Under the pieces are notes generated by a model. The model saw nothing but the letters and a program-made list of their open reading frames with translations. It searched no databases and was not told the DNA's origin. Of a DNA stretch of 64,000 nt, positions 24,801 through 38,200 are shown piece after piece; within the stretch, counting starts at the first letter, position 1; each line of letters begins with the position of its first letter. The position numbers were made by a program, and so were the translations under genes. The DNA is taken from positions 434,001-498,000 of the forward strand of contig BSYQ01000013.1 in NCBI GenBank assembly GCA_030272585.1. Direction: 5' to 3'. Origin of the DNA: Bryopsis sp. KO-2023 (taxonomy: Eukaryota > Chlorophyta > Ulvophyceae > Bryopsidales > Bryopsidaceae).

Positions 24801-25387
24801 CAAAAACTACTGATGGATTTCCACACTTATGTGATTTTCTGTTCGAAAAGAGGACGTCGACCTCTTTCAGCTGGTTTTTGAAGGGCACCAGAAACAAAGG
24901 TCGTAAAGTATGCGTAAAAAATGGAGATATGTCGACCGAGCGTTTTTCCACTCGGCACACGACCCATCAACCCTACCTTGTCCATATTGCACAAAATGAA
25001 AGCCAGCGCTATCATGAACGTCACCCGCCACCTGTGCGGAATCCACCAGTTGTCGTCGACATAGTCCTCGGGCAATTCTTCTTTCTTTCCCCCGTCGTTT
25101 CCCCCCTCCGGCGTCACCGGGCCGACGTCCTCCGAAAGCAACACGTTCGAGTTCAACGCATCCCCCGCCCCGTTCGCAGAAGTCGAGGCGAGCAGAACTT
25201 CCGCGGTCGTTTCTTGACCATCATTCTCCCCCGCATAAGCTGTACGGCGCAGCAGCGGAGCGACTCTGGGAAGCCATCCGTTTCGTAAACCGGGCTGTAG
25301 ATATGTCGCGTCGACTCTGATAGGCCTCCTTGTGGCGCTCGAAGGGCGAACCAGGCGATTGCGACAGTTCGTCGCGGGGAGCCTCAT
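21827..25387 (-). CDS. PHT4: PHT4-type major facilitator anion transporter, probably plastid-targeted
   Basis: Seven exons (25387-24977, 24481-24348, 24204-24090, 23789-23415, 23179-22985, 22671-22533, 22137-21827) join in consistent phases to give about 559 residues. The first 100 residues are Arg/Ser/Ala-rich and look like a plastid transit peptide. About twelve membrane segments follow. Family marks include ICNMDK-VNMSV split at an intron (here LCNMDK|VNMSVAVIPMAEDLGW), GEGFAPSAATNVMA, VFGGLDMGSAIGLL, FYLFALLGLFWCVGWPF and WGYYTLLSWLPSFF. Plant PHT4 proteins carry phosphate, and one carries ascorbate, across plastid or Golgi membranes; the substrate here is inference. The loop between the two halves has an unusual Ala/Gln/Asn-rich insert (KKDQNGAQNGSQNAAAD). 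Confidence 0.93.
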
Positions 25388-25683
25388 CGCGCGTCAATGC
25401 TCGCTTTGCGCTTCAGTATGGTGTGGCATATGTGGCGAAGAGCATCCATGTATTCGATTTCTTTGATTCCTTGCGCCGGATATTTCCCAATCAAGCACAC
25501 AAATCCACCCACAAAAAAGTTGGCGTTTCGGCGTTTCGCATGTAATATTGATTGATTGCTTGTTTTGGCGTTTCGGCGTTTTGGCGTTTGTTGTTTTCCT
25601 ATCTTTCATGGAATCCAAGGAAAACTGTTTCAATTTTTATCATCTATGTGAAAAAAAATTTGCATAAGAAGTTGGATTCTACC

Positions 25684-25769
25684 ACGTAAAGCCTGCGGAA
25701 GGCTCTACGTAAAAAACATTGCCTGCCTTTTTCTGTCAACCATGATCCGATCATGGTTCGAGTCGAACC
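25684..25769. repeat. cluster of three inverted repeats
   Basis: Three palindromes lie in 86 bases. At 25684-25710, ACGTA...TACGT arms flank an AGCC/GGCT inner stem. At 25739-25757 the sequence ACCATGATCCGATCATGGT has perfect 8-bp arms around a 3-nt loop. At 25755-25769, GGTTCGAGTCGAACC is a perfect 7-1-7 palindrome and shares bases with the previous one. Each could form a hairpin in DNA or RNA. No open frame or tRNA fold explains them. Confidence 0.8.
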
Positions 25770-26981
25770 AACTCACTGATTGTCTTTTTATTTGAATGAT
25801 GTAAGACCCTCGAGACACAAAGTTGCTACCAAACTTTTTTTACAAGAGTCAGTTCTCCCTCTCACAGACACCACCTTATCCTTCCCGATTCCTCTTTCAC
25901 TAAGCAATGACTAACAGTCGCATTTATGTCTCAATGTACCACATTCCCCGAACTGACTGTCTCTCCTCAGCCCATCGGAATCTCCAGCCCAACAATGATT
26001 GATAAACTGACTTTTCACTTTTCGATTTGCAAAACACTTCCATGTCAAGCAGTGGCAAAAGCGTTTGGGGCCAATTGGCGGCCGTTTGATGCTTGAGGCA
26101 TTGACTTCCTGCATCAAGAAAACATACAATTTTCTGACAAGATAGATGGTCATTTGTGTGAGCACGACAGTCTGAGAAAAATGTTTCGTTTGTGTTTGTG
26201 TTATGCTCGCTTTTCTCAGCATCCATGAAAAATACAAGAAGGTCAATTGTTGTTTCAATTGTGTGTTTTTATTTTTTGCAAAGAATTCAATAAATAAAAT
26301 TCAAATCTCAAACTTATGCAAGACAGACAACATGTAAGGATTGAGGCATGTTTCACAAGTCAAGATTTGCAGCTGGACCACACTGTGTCGATCCAGTTTG
26401 CTTGTAGATACTCGACAAACAAACCATCAAGACAACACAGCCAGATGGAAACGACAATAACAAAAACGTGTTCATCTCGTCCTTTCTGTCACGACCGTCC
26501 ACTGACACTCCGAGATGAAAAGTGCTTCCCTAACTGATTTTAGCCACCGGTTTTCCAACTCAGTGAGATACATTCGAATGGAATTCCAAACTCCCAAGTC
26601 GTCGCAGCCTCCACCAATATCTCCCCCTTGTCAGACTACGGCAGTCGAGTAATAACCGTGGAAAGACGTTCTCAGAACGATCTCGTTATTTGAGCAAAAG
26701 AAAAAAACTACATGGCTCGGCATCTTTGAAAAACTAATTTATCACCAGCCTGACACTTAGTGCTTCTTCGGCTTGCATGGAAAACTTTGCACAGTGTTTC
26801 GTGTCAATTGACAAACTATCATGCTTCTCAGGAAGAAAAAAAGAAAACCGCAGTTTAAGAACTAGTTACAGTACTGTAAGTGGAGGGGGAGGTTGGTCTG
26901 TGAAAGAATGAGGCGAGATAATTCAAGAAGTTTTCTTCGCAATGGAATTTCTCACCCACCGTAGGGAGAGGAAAGGAAATA

Positions 26982-27011
26982 TTGAAACTCAATTTTGGAA
27001 TTGAGTTTCAA
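26982..27011. repeat. perfect 13-bp-arm hairpin
   Basis: The arms TTGAAACTCAATT and AATTGAGTTTCAA are exact reverse complements around the loop TTGG. It lies about 300 bases upstream of the 27318 start codon. Function is unknown; it could be a transposon scar, a small-RNA precursor stem or a regulatory palindrome. Confidence 0.85.
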
Positions 27012-27317
27012 GTTGGATTGGTTTTGAAAGTCTTCCTAGGAACAACGGCAAGGCGATTAGAAGAGTACAGCATCTCAAACAGGCAATTAAATGATGCAGA
27101 CTACGTCGTATGTTAGGCCGTTCAGTGCCGTTTCCTGTCAGTTGGACTTTATCACTAACGAATTCCAGCACTGAAATTGACCCCATTCGCCGGTTTCTGT
27201 CACCCCGACCGGTCTGGAACTTTCTTGCAATAGGAACGGCTGTTTGACGACTTCTGCTTTCTCCTTTTCACGCCGACCACTTGCATACCTCTTGCACTGC
27301 GGACATCGACAACAAGA

Positions 27318-29338
27318 ATGCCAAACACGGAACAGGTTCGGCAAGGTGTGCGTGCGGAGGAGCACAGAGTCGACGACGACCTGGACGGGGGTAATTTCCC
27401 CAGTATGGAGAGTGTCCGACTGTTCATCAACGAGGTGGACGACACGATAGCGGAAAGCAGGATGGGAGGGGCCTTGTTCGAGAGTCTCTGCGTGGACCTG
27501 CGCTTCTTTCTCTCAGAAACTCTTGGAGAAACTCGTCGCAGGTACGGCGCATCCTTTGAAGTTTGTGTGAAGACGACATTCTACATCCTTGACCGCAAGG
27601 ATGCAGGTAAAACGCCACCATTTTTGTCCTATCAACTCATTGGTGTTCTTTCTCCTGTAGACAACCACTCCTGGTGTCACCTTCCCCCCGAGGGAAGCTG
27701 GAGTGTGCCAGGCGTAGTGAGGTCGACTCTGCTCGCCAAGCTGCTGAAACTGAAGCCGCCAGGCTCCAGGTCTGTCAAGTATTCATCAATTTCCCCAGCT
27801 CCCTATAAAGTGTCCGATTCCCCCAGCTTCTGAGATCCACATGCCACTTTTTTTATCGACTCTGGTTCTGCAGGTTTTCCTGTCGAAGGGAGTGTGTCAG
27901 CCAATCGAGGAGTTTGGTTGGTGAAATTCGGTTGCTGCTGGTGGCCCTCAACATCACGGCAGATGAAAAGCCTGAGGAGCCAGCACCCCAGCAGGCACAA
28001 ACGGTGGAAGAACTGGGAAGGAGAGAATCAGAGGAGCAGCTCGACGGCCAGGTCCGCACTATTACGAGAGGCCTGAACAGATATTCAGAGCCACCAACTC
28101 TCGAAGTGCTGGAAGTGCCTGGAAGCCCCGATCACGCAACAAATGAATGGTTGATGCACCTGGTAAGCCCTCCACGCAACTGAAATCTGCTCTCTTCATC
28201 TCGTTGCATTCATTCCTTTTTTGACATTCCTGCTTCTTTCGTCCATGTGTTGCAGTTGGCCAGCACTTCTGGACCTTAAGAATTCTACTCGTGTGCTCCC
28301 GATGGTGCTCTCCACCCACATTCATTGATTGCAGCCTGGAATAGCACCCAACCACCAACCCAAGCAGCTCAACAAGGCTCCGCTCCGCTTTTGGGAACAA
28401 CGATTGGCACGCATGATTACTCCAACATCACAGATTTCATTCTTGAAGGGGATTCGGCGATTCATCACAGATTTCCAAACCAGGGGCTACCTGAAAACAA
28501 CTTTTTCGACACTCACGAAGGTGAATTTCACAGCCAGAGGCATGTAGAGCAGACGGTGGGGTATCGTAGCGATCTGATTGAAGAGGGACCAGAAAATGCT
28601 TCCTATGGACTGGGATTTACGGACGCGAGATGCTCTGAAGAAAGCTCGCCTAACGGCGTGGTCCATGCCGCTCGAGAACAGTTTCCAAAGGTTTTGGACC
28701 AAGTCGAAAAGGATGTGAATGGTACTCCAGCCGAAAATCTGAACCCCAACACGACCCCCAAATTTGGACTCGACGAGAAGTCAGTGACTCAAGAGCCGCC
28801 AAAGACGTCGGTTGATGCTGAATCGCACGAGAAAGGGAACATAACGTTGGCTCGACGGAAGATTGTCGATGCACCAAAGAGGAAAAAGCCAGTGACGAAC
28901 CTGAAAGTGAAGTCTGTGGTTACAACAAGGATTTCCAAAGCCAAGAGTGTCCCAGTAACCGCACTTCAGATTCGAGGAAAAAGAGACCACACCAATTTGT
29001 CGAAACATACGACGACCATCCCTCCTCAATCTTCTTCGACTGGAAAACCTATCCAGTTGAAACCCAAGAAGGGGGCCGTATCGTTCTTACCGCCATCGAT
29101 TCAAAAGGACAAATCTCAGAAGCAGGCAGATATCAAGAAAGCTATGTTCCTCAAGAAAGGTGGCGGATGCACCCAGCCAGACAGCATTGTGAAAAGCATT
29201 GCCAATACCTCCACAAGAAGACTCAAACAAGGTCCAGCAGGAGCCAGCAAGAAAAATGTCAAGCCCGCATTCATTACTGGGGCGAAATCAAATCCTGGGT
29301 TTGCAACAAAAGTGAACACCTATCGTCGGAGGCAATGA
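27318..29338 (+). CDS. unknown protein with a long basic C-terminal tail; in-frame stop in current model
   Basis: I do not recognise the family. Exons 27318-27606, 27661-27769 and 27874-28162 join in phases 1 and 2; a fourth, 28256-29338, follows from a good acceptor in phase 0. The N-terminal part is helical and acidic (NFPSMESVRLFINEVDDTIA). The middle is acidic and Gln-rich. The last exon gives a long disordered, Lys/Arg-rich tail (RRKIVDAPKRKKPVTNLKVK and on to VNTYRRRQ at the stop) that could bind DNA, RNA or microtubules. A TAA at 28277-28279 lies in frame soon after the last acceptor, and no early ATG follows it. So either the splice is different, the base call is wrong, or the gene is broken. 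The downstream frame stays open for over 350 codons, which argues against an old pseudogene. Confidence 0.6.
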
Positions 29339-30569
29339 GACCATAGTGGTGGGGGTCTTGGGAGGGGGGGAAGCTATGGATGGAAAGGGAACCAGGCCTC
29401 GAGATTTGAAAGCAAATTTAGGACTTCAGACGATTGCACAGAATGTACTTTTGTCGGGGAGGTTCACTGCATTAGTTTGATTCATTACAACTCAACGAAA
29501 AAATGTGCTGTCAAAACAGCTAAAAGCTTGGAAAAGGAGTTGGAAACCTATTGGCCTATTTTGATTTTTTGAGAAAGAGATTGATTTAATTAAGACGTCA
29601 ATTGGCGTGTGAAAGAGTACCTCTCCTGAACCAGTTTCTCGAGTTTCACAACAAAGATACCCAATAGAGGTATATACCTTGGTTGCTTCATAGAACTGCT
29701 GTTTTTTTTTAGATCCAGATTTAAGATTGGCTGCTGAGCAATTGTCTGACACTTACAACCCAACATCAAACAGCATCGATGAAGAGTCATCCACAATGAA
29801 GAAAACACATTCAGTAAAATTTCAGCATGTTCGTTCCCTGTGGAAAACACAATTATGTTGCGATCCATCGAGGTGTTGTCTGATTGTACATGAGGCCCCC
29901 TTCGATTGGTGGCATAAGCACTTCCACAATGTAATCTGATGTTGGTTTTTTCACTGTTGATGCTGTTGTATTGGCAGATCAAACAGAGGACAGTCTCTTT
30001 GTCATTCAACCCATCAAATCCATCAAATCAATTTCTTTGCATGTTGAATTCCAGTTTCTGTCGAGGTCGATTGCTCTGGCTTTCCGCTCGACACCGCAGG
30101 AGGTTATCGATGTAGTGGTTCGCAGGGCTTCTTTTCCCGCCCTTACGTAGAAAAACGTTTTGAGGGGCATTTTATAGAGGGTGGGGAGGCGGGTTAGCGA
30201 GTGTCAGAGGGACTGTCGAACAGGGATCGCAATCACGAGCGCTCCCCACGACCGACCTGATCGACGGAAGTTAGACGTAAGTTGGGTCGACGGTTTGGCA
30301 TGTCTGAGTTGCACTCAGCAGGAAAGGGTTTCGGACGTCAACAGCCAATTTCTTCCAATGCCAGAAACCTAAAGCTGTGCTTGCGGATTCTTCCTTGTTG
30401 GGTTGTACCGCTGCTGGGGGATTTCGATGAGGCGCGCGCTCCTTGTTAGCGTCGCTTTTCAATGTCTGAGGAGAAAATTGGAATTCTTTAATGGAAGGAT
30501 GAAAACGTCACCTTTTTGTTGAAAAACAGAGAGAACAAAGGAGTCTTCATCAGGGGGTCTATAGCAAAC
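29339..30569. other. intergenic, no supported gene
   Basis: This lies between two plus-strand genes. Small frames on both strands have no recognisable domain. A GC-richer segment near 30170-30450 probably marks the promoter and 5' UTR of the SFI1-like gene. Confidence 0.4.
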
Positions 30570-32273
30570 ATGGCCCAGACAACTGCGGAGCGAGGGCAAA
30601 TCCGAGAGTCAGCCAGGTGATTGTTTGTGTTTAAATAAATTAAAAAAAAAATACAATAAAAAAAATAGATTTTAAGAAAAAAGAAAGAGAGAGAGATATG
30701 TATTCAAAACTGATGTGATTTGACGATGCCATTGAATGAGGTTTTTTTCCCCTTTTCTTTCCTCCAATTTGCTTTGTAGAGTTGGAAGGGGGGTGCAACT
30801 GTACGATCGGAGCAATGCTACGACTGTGGAGACCTACAAGGTGCTGTCGTCTGGGTCGACCGGCTACACTCCAGGCGATTTCCAGTTGATGGAGGAGATC
30901 CTGGACAAGGCTGAGGCTGGAGCCCAAGAGGAGCAGCTGTTGGGGACAGGGACAGGTAAACATTATTAACAATTATCAAAATTTTAATTTTATTTTATTG
31001 GATGCACAGGTGTTGAGGTTCTGCCCTGAAAAGAATGAAAAAAAGATCCTGTTGATTCAGGATTATGGTTGTTATGGCAATGATGTTGCTGTGAAGATGG
31101 AAGTTTTGACTTCTTTTTTTTGAGGGGGGGGAGGGGGGATGGAGTTGGTAGATTTTCTGCAATGCCTTGCGATTTTATGTTGTTTTTTTTTAACAAGGGT
31201 GGGTTTTGATTGCAGGAGAGATGTGCCTATCAAGGGTTCTGAAATCGTACAGCGAAGTCCTCCGAAAAAACTCCATAATCCCGGAGGAAGACACGCACTT
31301 TTATTGCCTCCTGTTGAAACTGAGCCTGGACCCCAATCCCGATTGGAAGGAAAAACTGTACAATGAGAGGCTCAACAGGCTCCCGTAAGTTGCCGATGAA
31401 AAAACACAGAAAATTAGCATCCGATCCAATCCATTGGGCTGAAAATAGACTTGACAAAAAAAATCTGGTGAAAAATAATGCAATAGGCAAGTGAGCATGC
31501 CCCCCAATGAATGCAGAGAAAGAGTAAAAAGAAAAAAAATCTTCGACCCCCTCAAAAGCTGGTTGGCCATATGATTCAATGGAGCAAAAAAAGAGAATGT
31601 GGGTAGAGCAAAAGATGCTAAAAAAAAACAAATCTTCGACTCCAAAGGGAGTGTTTACCACCACATAAAAAAGAGATTAGTAACCCATGTGGTGAATCCA
31701 CCACAATCCTCCCGGATAATTAAAAAAAAAATAAAAAAATTGCAGCATCAATTTCAACCCCGTTTGATACAGACAACCTGCATGAAATCCATCAAGACGT
31801 TCCAAATTTTGTCCCTCCTTTAGAGTCAGCCTCAGCCACCACCACCCATCCCGAAATTTGAATTGAGTTTATCAGGGCTTCCCTGACTCTCTCTCTGAGG
31901 TGAACCACTTCCGGTTTCCAATGGCGGCTGGTGATTAAATGCCCAGTTTAATCGATGGAACGCAGGATGCCAATACAGAGACCACCACCCGCAGCTGTGT
32001 TTGAAGATATCCCTCCTGTGCCAGAAATGTCGACCTCGCCGCCACCTGTGCGAGCCAAAATTCCAGTTAAAAAAGTGGCTGCATGTTCTGATGGCAACAC
32101 TTCTGCCAGCGATTTTGAGTTGCGGGTTCCGACCGTGTCAGTCCCAGGACCATTGCTATCCAAGCAGAAAAATCGAGGGCCCTTGCGATTCACGGAGGAC
32201 TCCGAAGTTCTTGGCAGCGATGGAGTTTTGATCAGCTCGGCGGGGGAAACCCTGCAAGAGTCCGATTCAGCAG
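30570..32273 (+). other. SFI1-like protein: non-repeat N-terminal region
   Basis: The first four exons encode about 230 residues before the first AFxxW unit. A compact, conserved-looking segment (MCLSRVLKSYSEVLRKNS, then EEDTHFYCLLLKLSLD) is followed by a Pro-rich linker (PIQRPPPAAVFEDIPPVPEM) and a polar Ser-rich stretch. I cannot name the N-terminal segment. All four junctions keep phase (2, 1, 2, 1), which ties it to the repeat region. The start is the first ATG in frame, MAQTTAERGQIRESAR. Confidence 0.7.
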
Positions 32274-35200
32274 GTTGCTTCACGTAGAACACTCAATCGT
32301 CATGGGATTTCCTCACAGAATGGAGCCATTCTATTATATTAAGCCATAATATATAATACATATAAGAATGAACGTTTGATTTACATTTGGCAAACTTGCC
32401 CAACGGAAAGCCGTCCACAACGAGGTGATTTAGCCCAATAATATGTATATAATTAAAATATGTTATGGTTATGTTAAAACATTATATTATATGTGTTGTG
32501 GCTTCATTTGAGAAATAATGTTGTGATCCAAATCTGGTGCTTGGGAAAAAAAAGATGCCAAGGTTGTGGGATTGAATGCGTAGGCAGAGGGACTGTGGAT
32601 TCCTCGGAATTGACCAACGAACCTGCTGGGATGGGGCCTCGTTCCACAGCTCTTGTGGGCCTGGTCGACGCTGGGGATGCAGCTGCCTATTCTATTTATA
32701 GATTCAAAGCCCTTGCATTCCGAAGATGGTGGAACCATGCGAACGTTGCTCGATCCTCTAGGTGAGGCTAAAAATACTCATAACAGAGAACAACTCTTTT
32801 TTTTTCAAAAAGGGTTTCTGAATAGATAGTGCATCCTGAATGGCCACAGAAAGCAGCAGACAGAAAAAAGAGTGTAATTCGAGACGGTGATATGAAAACA
32901 GCGATTTGGCGATTTGGCAATTTCTGTTCTAATGAAAAAAGAAAGAAAGAAACAAACAAACAAACGCTGAGGGGTATATCTGCTTTTCCAGGGAGGCGTG
33001 CGAAGGTGCGGTGGAAAATTGGCTGATCGCGATGTCCTTCTGGGAAATCCATTTGTGCCACCGATTGTTCGGCACTTGGCAGTCTTCCAAACCCTTTCTC
33101 ATGGAAAAGGCTCGAGTTTTTTGGGTGGCCAGGACATCCAGATCTTGCCTGTTGCAGTGGAGAATGGTTGCAAAACACGAAAAGCGGAAAAAGCTGGCCA
33201 CCCTTGCCTTCAGAAGCAACAACCTCATGTTGAGGACTTTGAGATGCTGGGCAATCGCTGTTTCGGTAGCCAAAGAGGAAGTGAGTGGTCGATTCAAAAC
33301 GCACATTGATTTACTATTATTACTGTTGTTGTTATGGTTTTGATTATTGATTTTTTTGTTGATTTTTGAGTGCAGGCAAGAATGTCATATCATGCTATGA
33401 GGCACTGGCGAGGTCGAACGATCGAGGATTTTTTCCATTTTTGGTGGAAATGCGTCCTTGAGAAGAGAGAAGCCTCCAAAGCTGCGGAAGAGCATTGCAC
33501 CCAGTACAGGAGGTGAGCAATCAACCAACCAAAAAAATTAAAAAAATGGAAAAATGGGACCCGGCATTGTCTATAAAATATCATCAAATGGACACATCAA
33601 GCCATATCCTGCATGCACGCATGCATGCATTCTTGTTTCTCTTTTGCGGAAGCCCGAGTATGCACTTTTCATTTTGGAATTCATCAGAATTTGTTGATCA
33701 GAATTGATCAAATCGAAAACACTAGAAAGGGGTGGTGGGAGAAGCCGAATTGAGAAGAAAAAGTAAAAGTAAATGTCTCCCATCCTGCACGCAGAAAATA
33801 CAATGCAAAACTACTTTGAAGTTGTTCCTGCATCGTCCAAAGTTTTTAAAGAGGAGTTATGTTGTGGGGCAGGCGAGCAGTTTTGAGGGTGTGGGAAAAT
33901 GCTTCTAAGAGGACCTTGTTTTTGCTGGACTGTGGAGACAAGATCGAAACTGCAAGGCACAGAAAAGCCACCGAAAAAGCGTGGAGCAAGTGGAGGACGA
34001 GGTGATGTTGCAACCAGAAAGAGGACCAGCATCGTCAGCTGTCTTGACAAGCAAACCCTTTTTGCTGGTTTCGGGTCGGTCCGTAGATTTTAGTAATAGT
34101 TTTTTTGTCTTGATGTGGCTAGGTATTCTGTCCGAACAAGGCACAGAGCTGTTTTGACGGCGGCTTCCACCAGATTGCTCCAAACTGCGCTGAATCGAGC
34201 ATTTCAAGGGTGGAAAGAGAAAACCAAATACGAAGCAGAAGTGAAGTTCAAGGTCCTTGCTCGATGCACTAACCAACACAAAAATCTTACAGCAGTAAAT
34301 AGAATGCCTTGTGTGATGGAGGGGGGGGGGGACTGTGTGGTTTGTTCATGATTTCACTGGGATTTTTTTCCTTGTTGTGGTTTCTGCAGCTGCGGGGTAT
34401 TTTGAAGAAGTGGCAAGAATTGGCTCTGGCCAAAGCGCTGTGCCGATGGCGTGACTATGCAGTGCAGTCAGCAAAAGTAAGCCAAAACTGCCAGCATTCG
34501 ATTATTCCGCCCGGCATTTGCATTTATTATCTTGGCTTCAGATATTTGATGGTCCTTTTTTAGTCATCAATCAAGCATATTATCGAAAAAAATCTTTCGT
34601 CCCTCTCTCTGCTGTTTTTTGTATTTTTATGTTCTGCTCGTAAACGGGGAGAAAGAAAAGGAAAAAAACCCAGAGGGAAATGTTTTCTTGGTTTGTTGAT
34701 TTTAAGTGGAAAGAAAGAGTGAGGGTGTCCCTGGTGAAAATGCGCAATCGCCAATTGCACGACGCATTCTATTGCTGGGCACACCACACCAAGGACAGAG
34801 CCAGTGGAAAGCAAAAACTGCACCAGGCCGTCGATAAGATCTGTAAAATGTCGATGCTACGTTCATGGAACTCCTGGAAAGAAGTTGCTGCGCAAGCCAG
34901 GGCTGAAAAGACGTTGCAGCGGCGGGCCCTTGGATTCATGACTCAAAGGTGAGGAGCAAAAAAAGAGAAGTGGGTTTTTTTTATGTATTGACAAACTTTT
35001 GCTTCTGTGGGAATGAGATGTCCAGGAAAAAAAATGGACAATCACGTTTTAAAAAAACGTAATTAATTTGGCAGAAAGAAGAAGGTGGCACTGGATCCTG
35101 CTGGAAGTGTTGCTCATATTCAAGAAACTTGGGGTTTTCTTATTCTTCTTTTTTCCCTCACCCTCCAACTCTAGGAGAATGGACACGAAAATGAAAGCAG

Positions 35201-38200
35201 ATTTTTTCTTAAATAGTTTTCAGTAGTTTTTCTTCTTTCTCGATCGTGCAGGACCTTGGCCTCCGCTTTCGCCATGTGGAGGCAAAACGTAACTTGCGAC
35301 ATGGAATTCCGAGAAAAGAGCAAACAAGTGTTGAAACGGATGCTGAATCTGTCCATGGGGCGAGCTTTCGTTGCGTGGCAAGAATGGGCCGAACACCAGC
35401 ATGTGGAAAAAGAGATGCTGCATTCCTGCGTTGCTCGCCTGTCGAAAAACGTGGGGGCCAGGGCATTGAGCCAATGGAAGGAACAGGCAAAAGAAAGCAA
35501 AAGGCTGAAGGGGCTTCTGAAAACTGTGGTGCATCGGATCAACAACATGGCGATTGCCTCTGCTTTCGGTGGATGGAGGGATCGGGTCGAACTGAAGTTT
35601 TCGCAGAGGTTAGGATTTGAATGCCCCACCCCCCCCTCCAAAACAATAAATAAATGAAAGCAGATGCTTTCATTTTGTATTGATTCTGTTCGAGTTGGAC
35701 GATGAGGGGGAAAAAAGTTTCAAGGTAACCCATTTCGCTACACGTATATATTTTCTATTTTTAGGCAAGTTATTATTTTTTTTGTGGTTCTGTTTTCCTT
35801 TCAGGGAGGCGATTTCCCGGAGCTTGGAAGCCATTACTAATGGCCTTTTGTCGAGAGCGTTCAACACCTGGAGCGAAAGGGCTGAGTTACGGAGACAGAG
35901 GCACAAAATCCACGACAAAATCTCATTGTAGGTGCAATCGTCTTGCTTTTTTTTTATTCAAGCGGAGTGGCTGCTAGCCGCGTGGTTTTCTAAATCGTTT
36001 TTTCGCTGTGTTTGAGAAATCATCCGATTCCGTGTGGAGAAGATTCCTTTCTAGCCCCAGCTGAAAATTTTTTGAGAAATATCCTTGCTTAGATTTTTTG
36101 CTTTTGTTTTTTCTCTGAAGGATGCACCAGTCACGGATTCGAACTGAGAAGTTGAGGGACTGGCGGAGGCAATGCGAAAACAAAAGAAAAATCCGCAATG
36201 TGGTGGCGCTCCTGAAAAACAGACAAGCAACCCTGGCGCTTCGGTTTTGGATGGTAAGATTGTTGTTCGATTAAAACCCTTGAATAAAAGAACTAAAAGC
36301 TCGTGGAAAAAAGGCACCTCTTTATTTCTCCAGTTTGTTTTGGTTTGAGTTTAGAGCAGCATAGAGTGGATACTGAAGAAGCAATATCCGTGTCCAATTT
36401 TTTCAAGGAATGAATTAGTAATAATAATAATAATAAATTCTGAAGATGGAAAATTAACAAATGTTATAGTTGAAAAAAGGAACGAAAGAAAAGCAAAAGC
36501 TATAAATCTCTGAAAAAAAAACTTTCAAAACTGAAAAATAAAATGAAACTAAGTCATTTAAACCAACATAAAACATACATCTCCAAGGAAGAAGACAAAA
36601 AATACCATGCGTCGTTTTTTTTTGTTTTGCTTCGAAACCGAACGAAGAATCGAACACAATCACAAAACTCAGAACGAAGGCTCTCTACCTTTCTGGTTCA
36701 ATTTTTTTTTTTTTTTTTTAATGTTTAAAAAAAAAGGCTCACACATTGAACACAGGAATGGGCGAAACATACAAGACGGATCAGGGATGTGGGTCAGACA
36801 TGTGTGTTTGCTCTTGTTCATCGTCGAAAGCGAATGGTGTTCCAGAGGTGGCAAGAAATCACAATCGATCGTCTGGAGAAAAAGTCAAAAATTGCAGCAA
36901 GGTGTGCTGCAAATTTTGTTCAACGAAATGGAAAACACACACACGCACACACACCAAAAAGAAAACAAATGAAATTCCACAACACGACCAGAAAAAAAAA
37001 TAGAAGTACTCGGAATAAAAAATAAGTGATGGAACGACAAAGCAGAGCTACATTTTTTAAGAAATTAGTTTTGATATTCGCTGCATATGTTGAAAAATAA
37101 AGTAACCGTTCAACTTCATGATTCAGCTGAGGAAGCGAAAATTTTCAGTTAAGGAACGATTTGGCTTTCGATTCACACTGAAATGCAAAGCTGATTCAAG
37201 AATAAATAACGTCAAAACAAAAGTAATCCTGTGAGCACACAAGATCACTGATTTGAAAAAAATTCAAAACTAATCATCCAATGCGATCCATGTATGGAGT
37301 GATTCATCATAAATAAGCTGTATTATAGCCTAAACAGAAACCCACGTGATTCTTGATTCATCCCCCCCCCCCCCACTTTGTTTAATGTTTGATTATTATT
37401 ATTTTTTCTTTCCAGCTTGATTCACATAAGGAAGGGGACGCTGTCGAGGGCTTTTGCAGCTTGGGTGGATTTCAAGGAGAGTGGAATTATGAAGCGTGAA
37501 AACCTGCAGAAAGCGGTGGGCACGTTCAGGAAATTCACAGAAAGACGTGCTTGGAATTCTTGGGTGGATGTCGTCGATAAACGTCAGGCAAAGGGCGAAC
37601 AGCTCTTCAAGGCCATCGTCTTGTGGGAAAAACGTAAGTGAAAACCCCCCCAAAAAACCCCAAAAGAAAACCCCAAGAAAATTCACCCAACAGGAAACTG
37701 GTGAACAAAAAAGATTGAAGAAATAAATATCCATGGTTAACAATTTACCATAACTTTCCGAGTGCAGATCGTATCCTCGGCTGTTTTTTTTTGTTTTTTT
37801 TTCTGATTCGTTGGCTTCTCCCAGTGTCTTAATCCTTTTTTTTAAATCGAAGCCCCGTACTGATTAGCTGGTTCTATTTGACGCTTGGCCATGCGATTTT
37901 GTTTTTTTGTTTTTGTAGTCGCCCTGTCAAAATCCTGGAGGACTTGGTTGGATCATCACGAGCACAAGCAAGCCACTAAGGAGCGATTGAAGACAGCCGT
38001 TGCCTGTTTCCAAAAATTTTCAGAAGCCAAAGCTTTCAATTCATGGAAAGAGGTGAGCTGTGCGTTTTGCTTCGGAACTTTCCAATGGATCAAGTTTTTT
38101 TATTTTTTTTCCTTTTTCCCATGCAAAGATATGCCCTTTTGAGAATTTCCATTGAAAATGAACTAGTCCTCAATACAGCATGCGATGCCGAAGCACATGG

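Larger units (their letters stand above)
25388..27317. other. intergenic region with inverted repeats, no supported gene
   Basis: This is the upstream region shared by the transporter (-) and the unknown gene at 27318 (+). Open frames of up to 115 codons around 25911-26540 have no domain or splice support. The distinctive content is a cluster of palindromes and one long perfect hairpin, listed separately. Confidence 0.45.
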
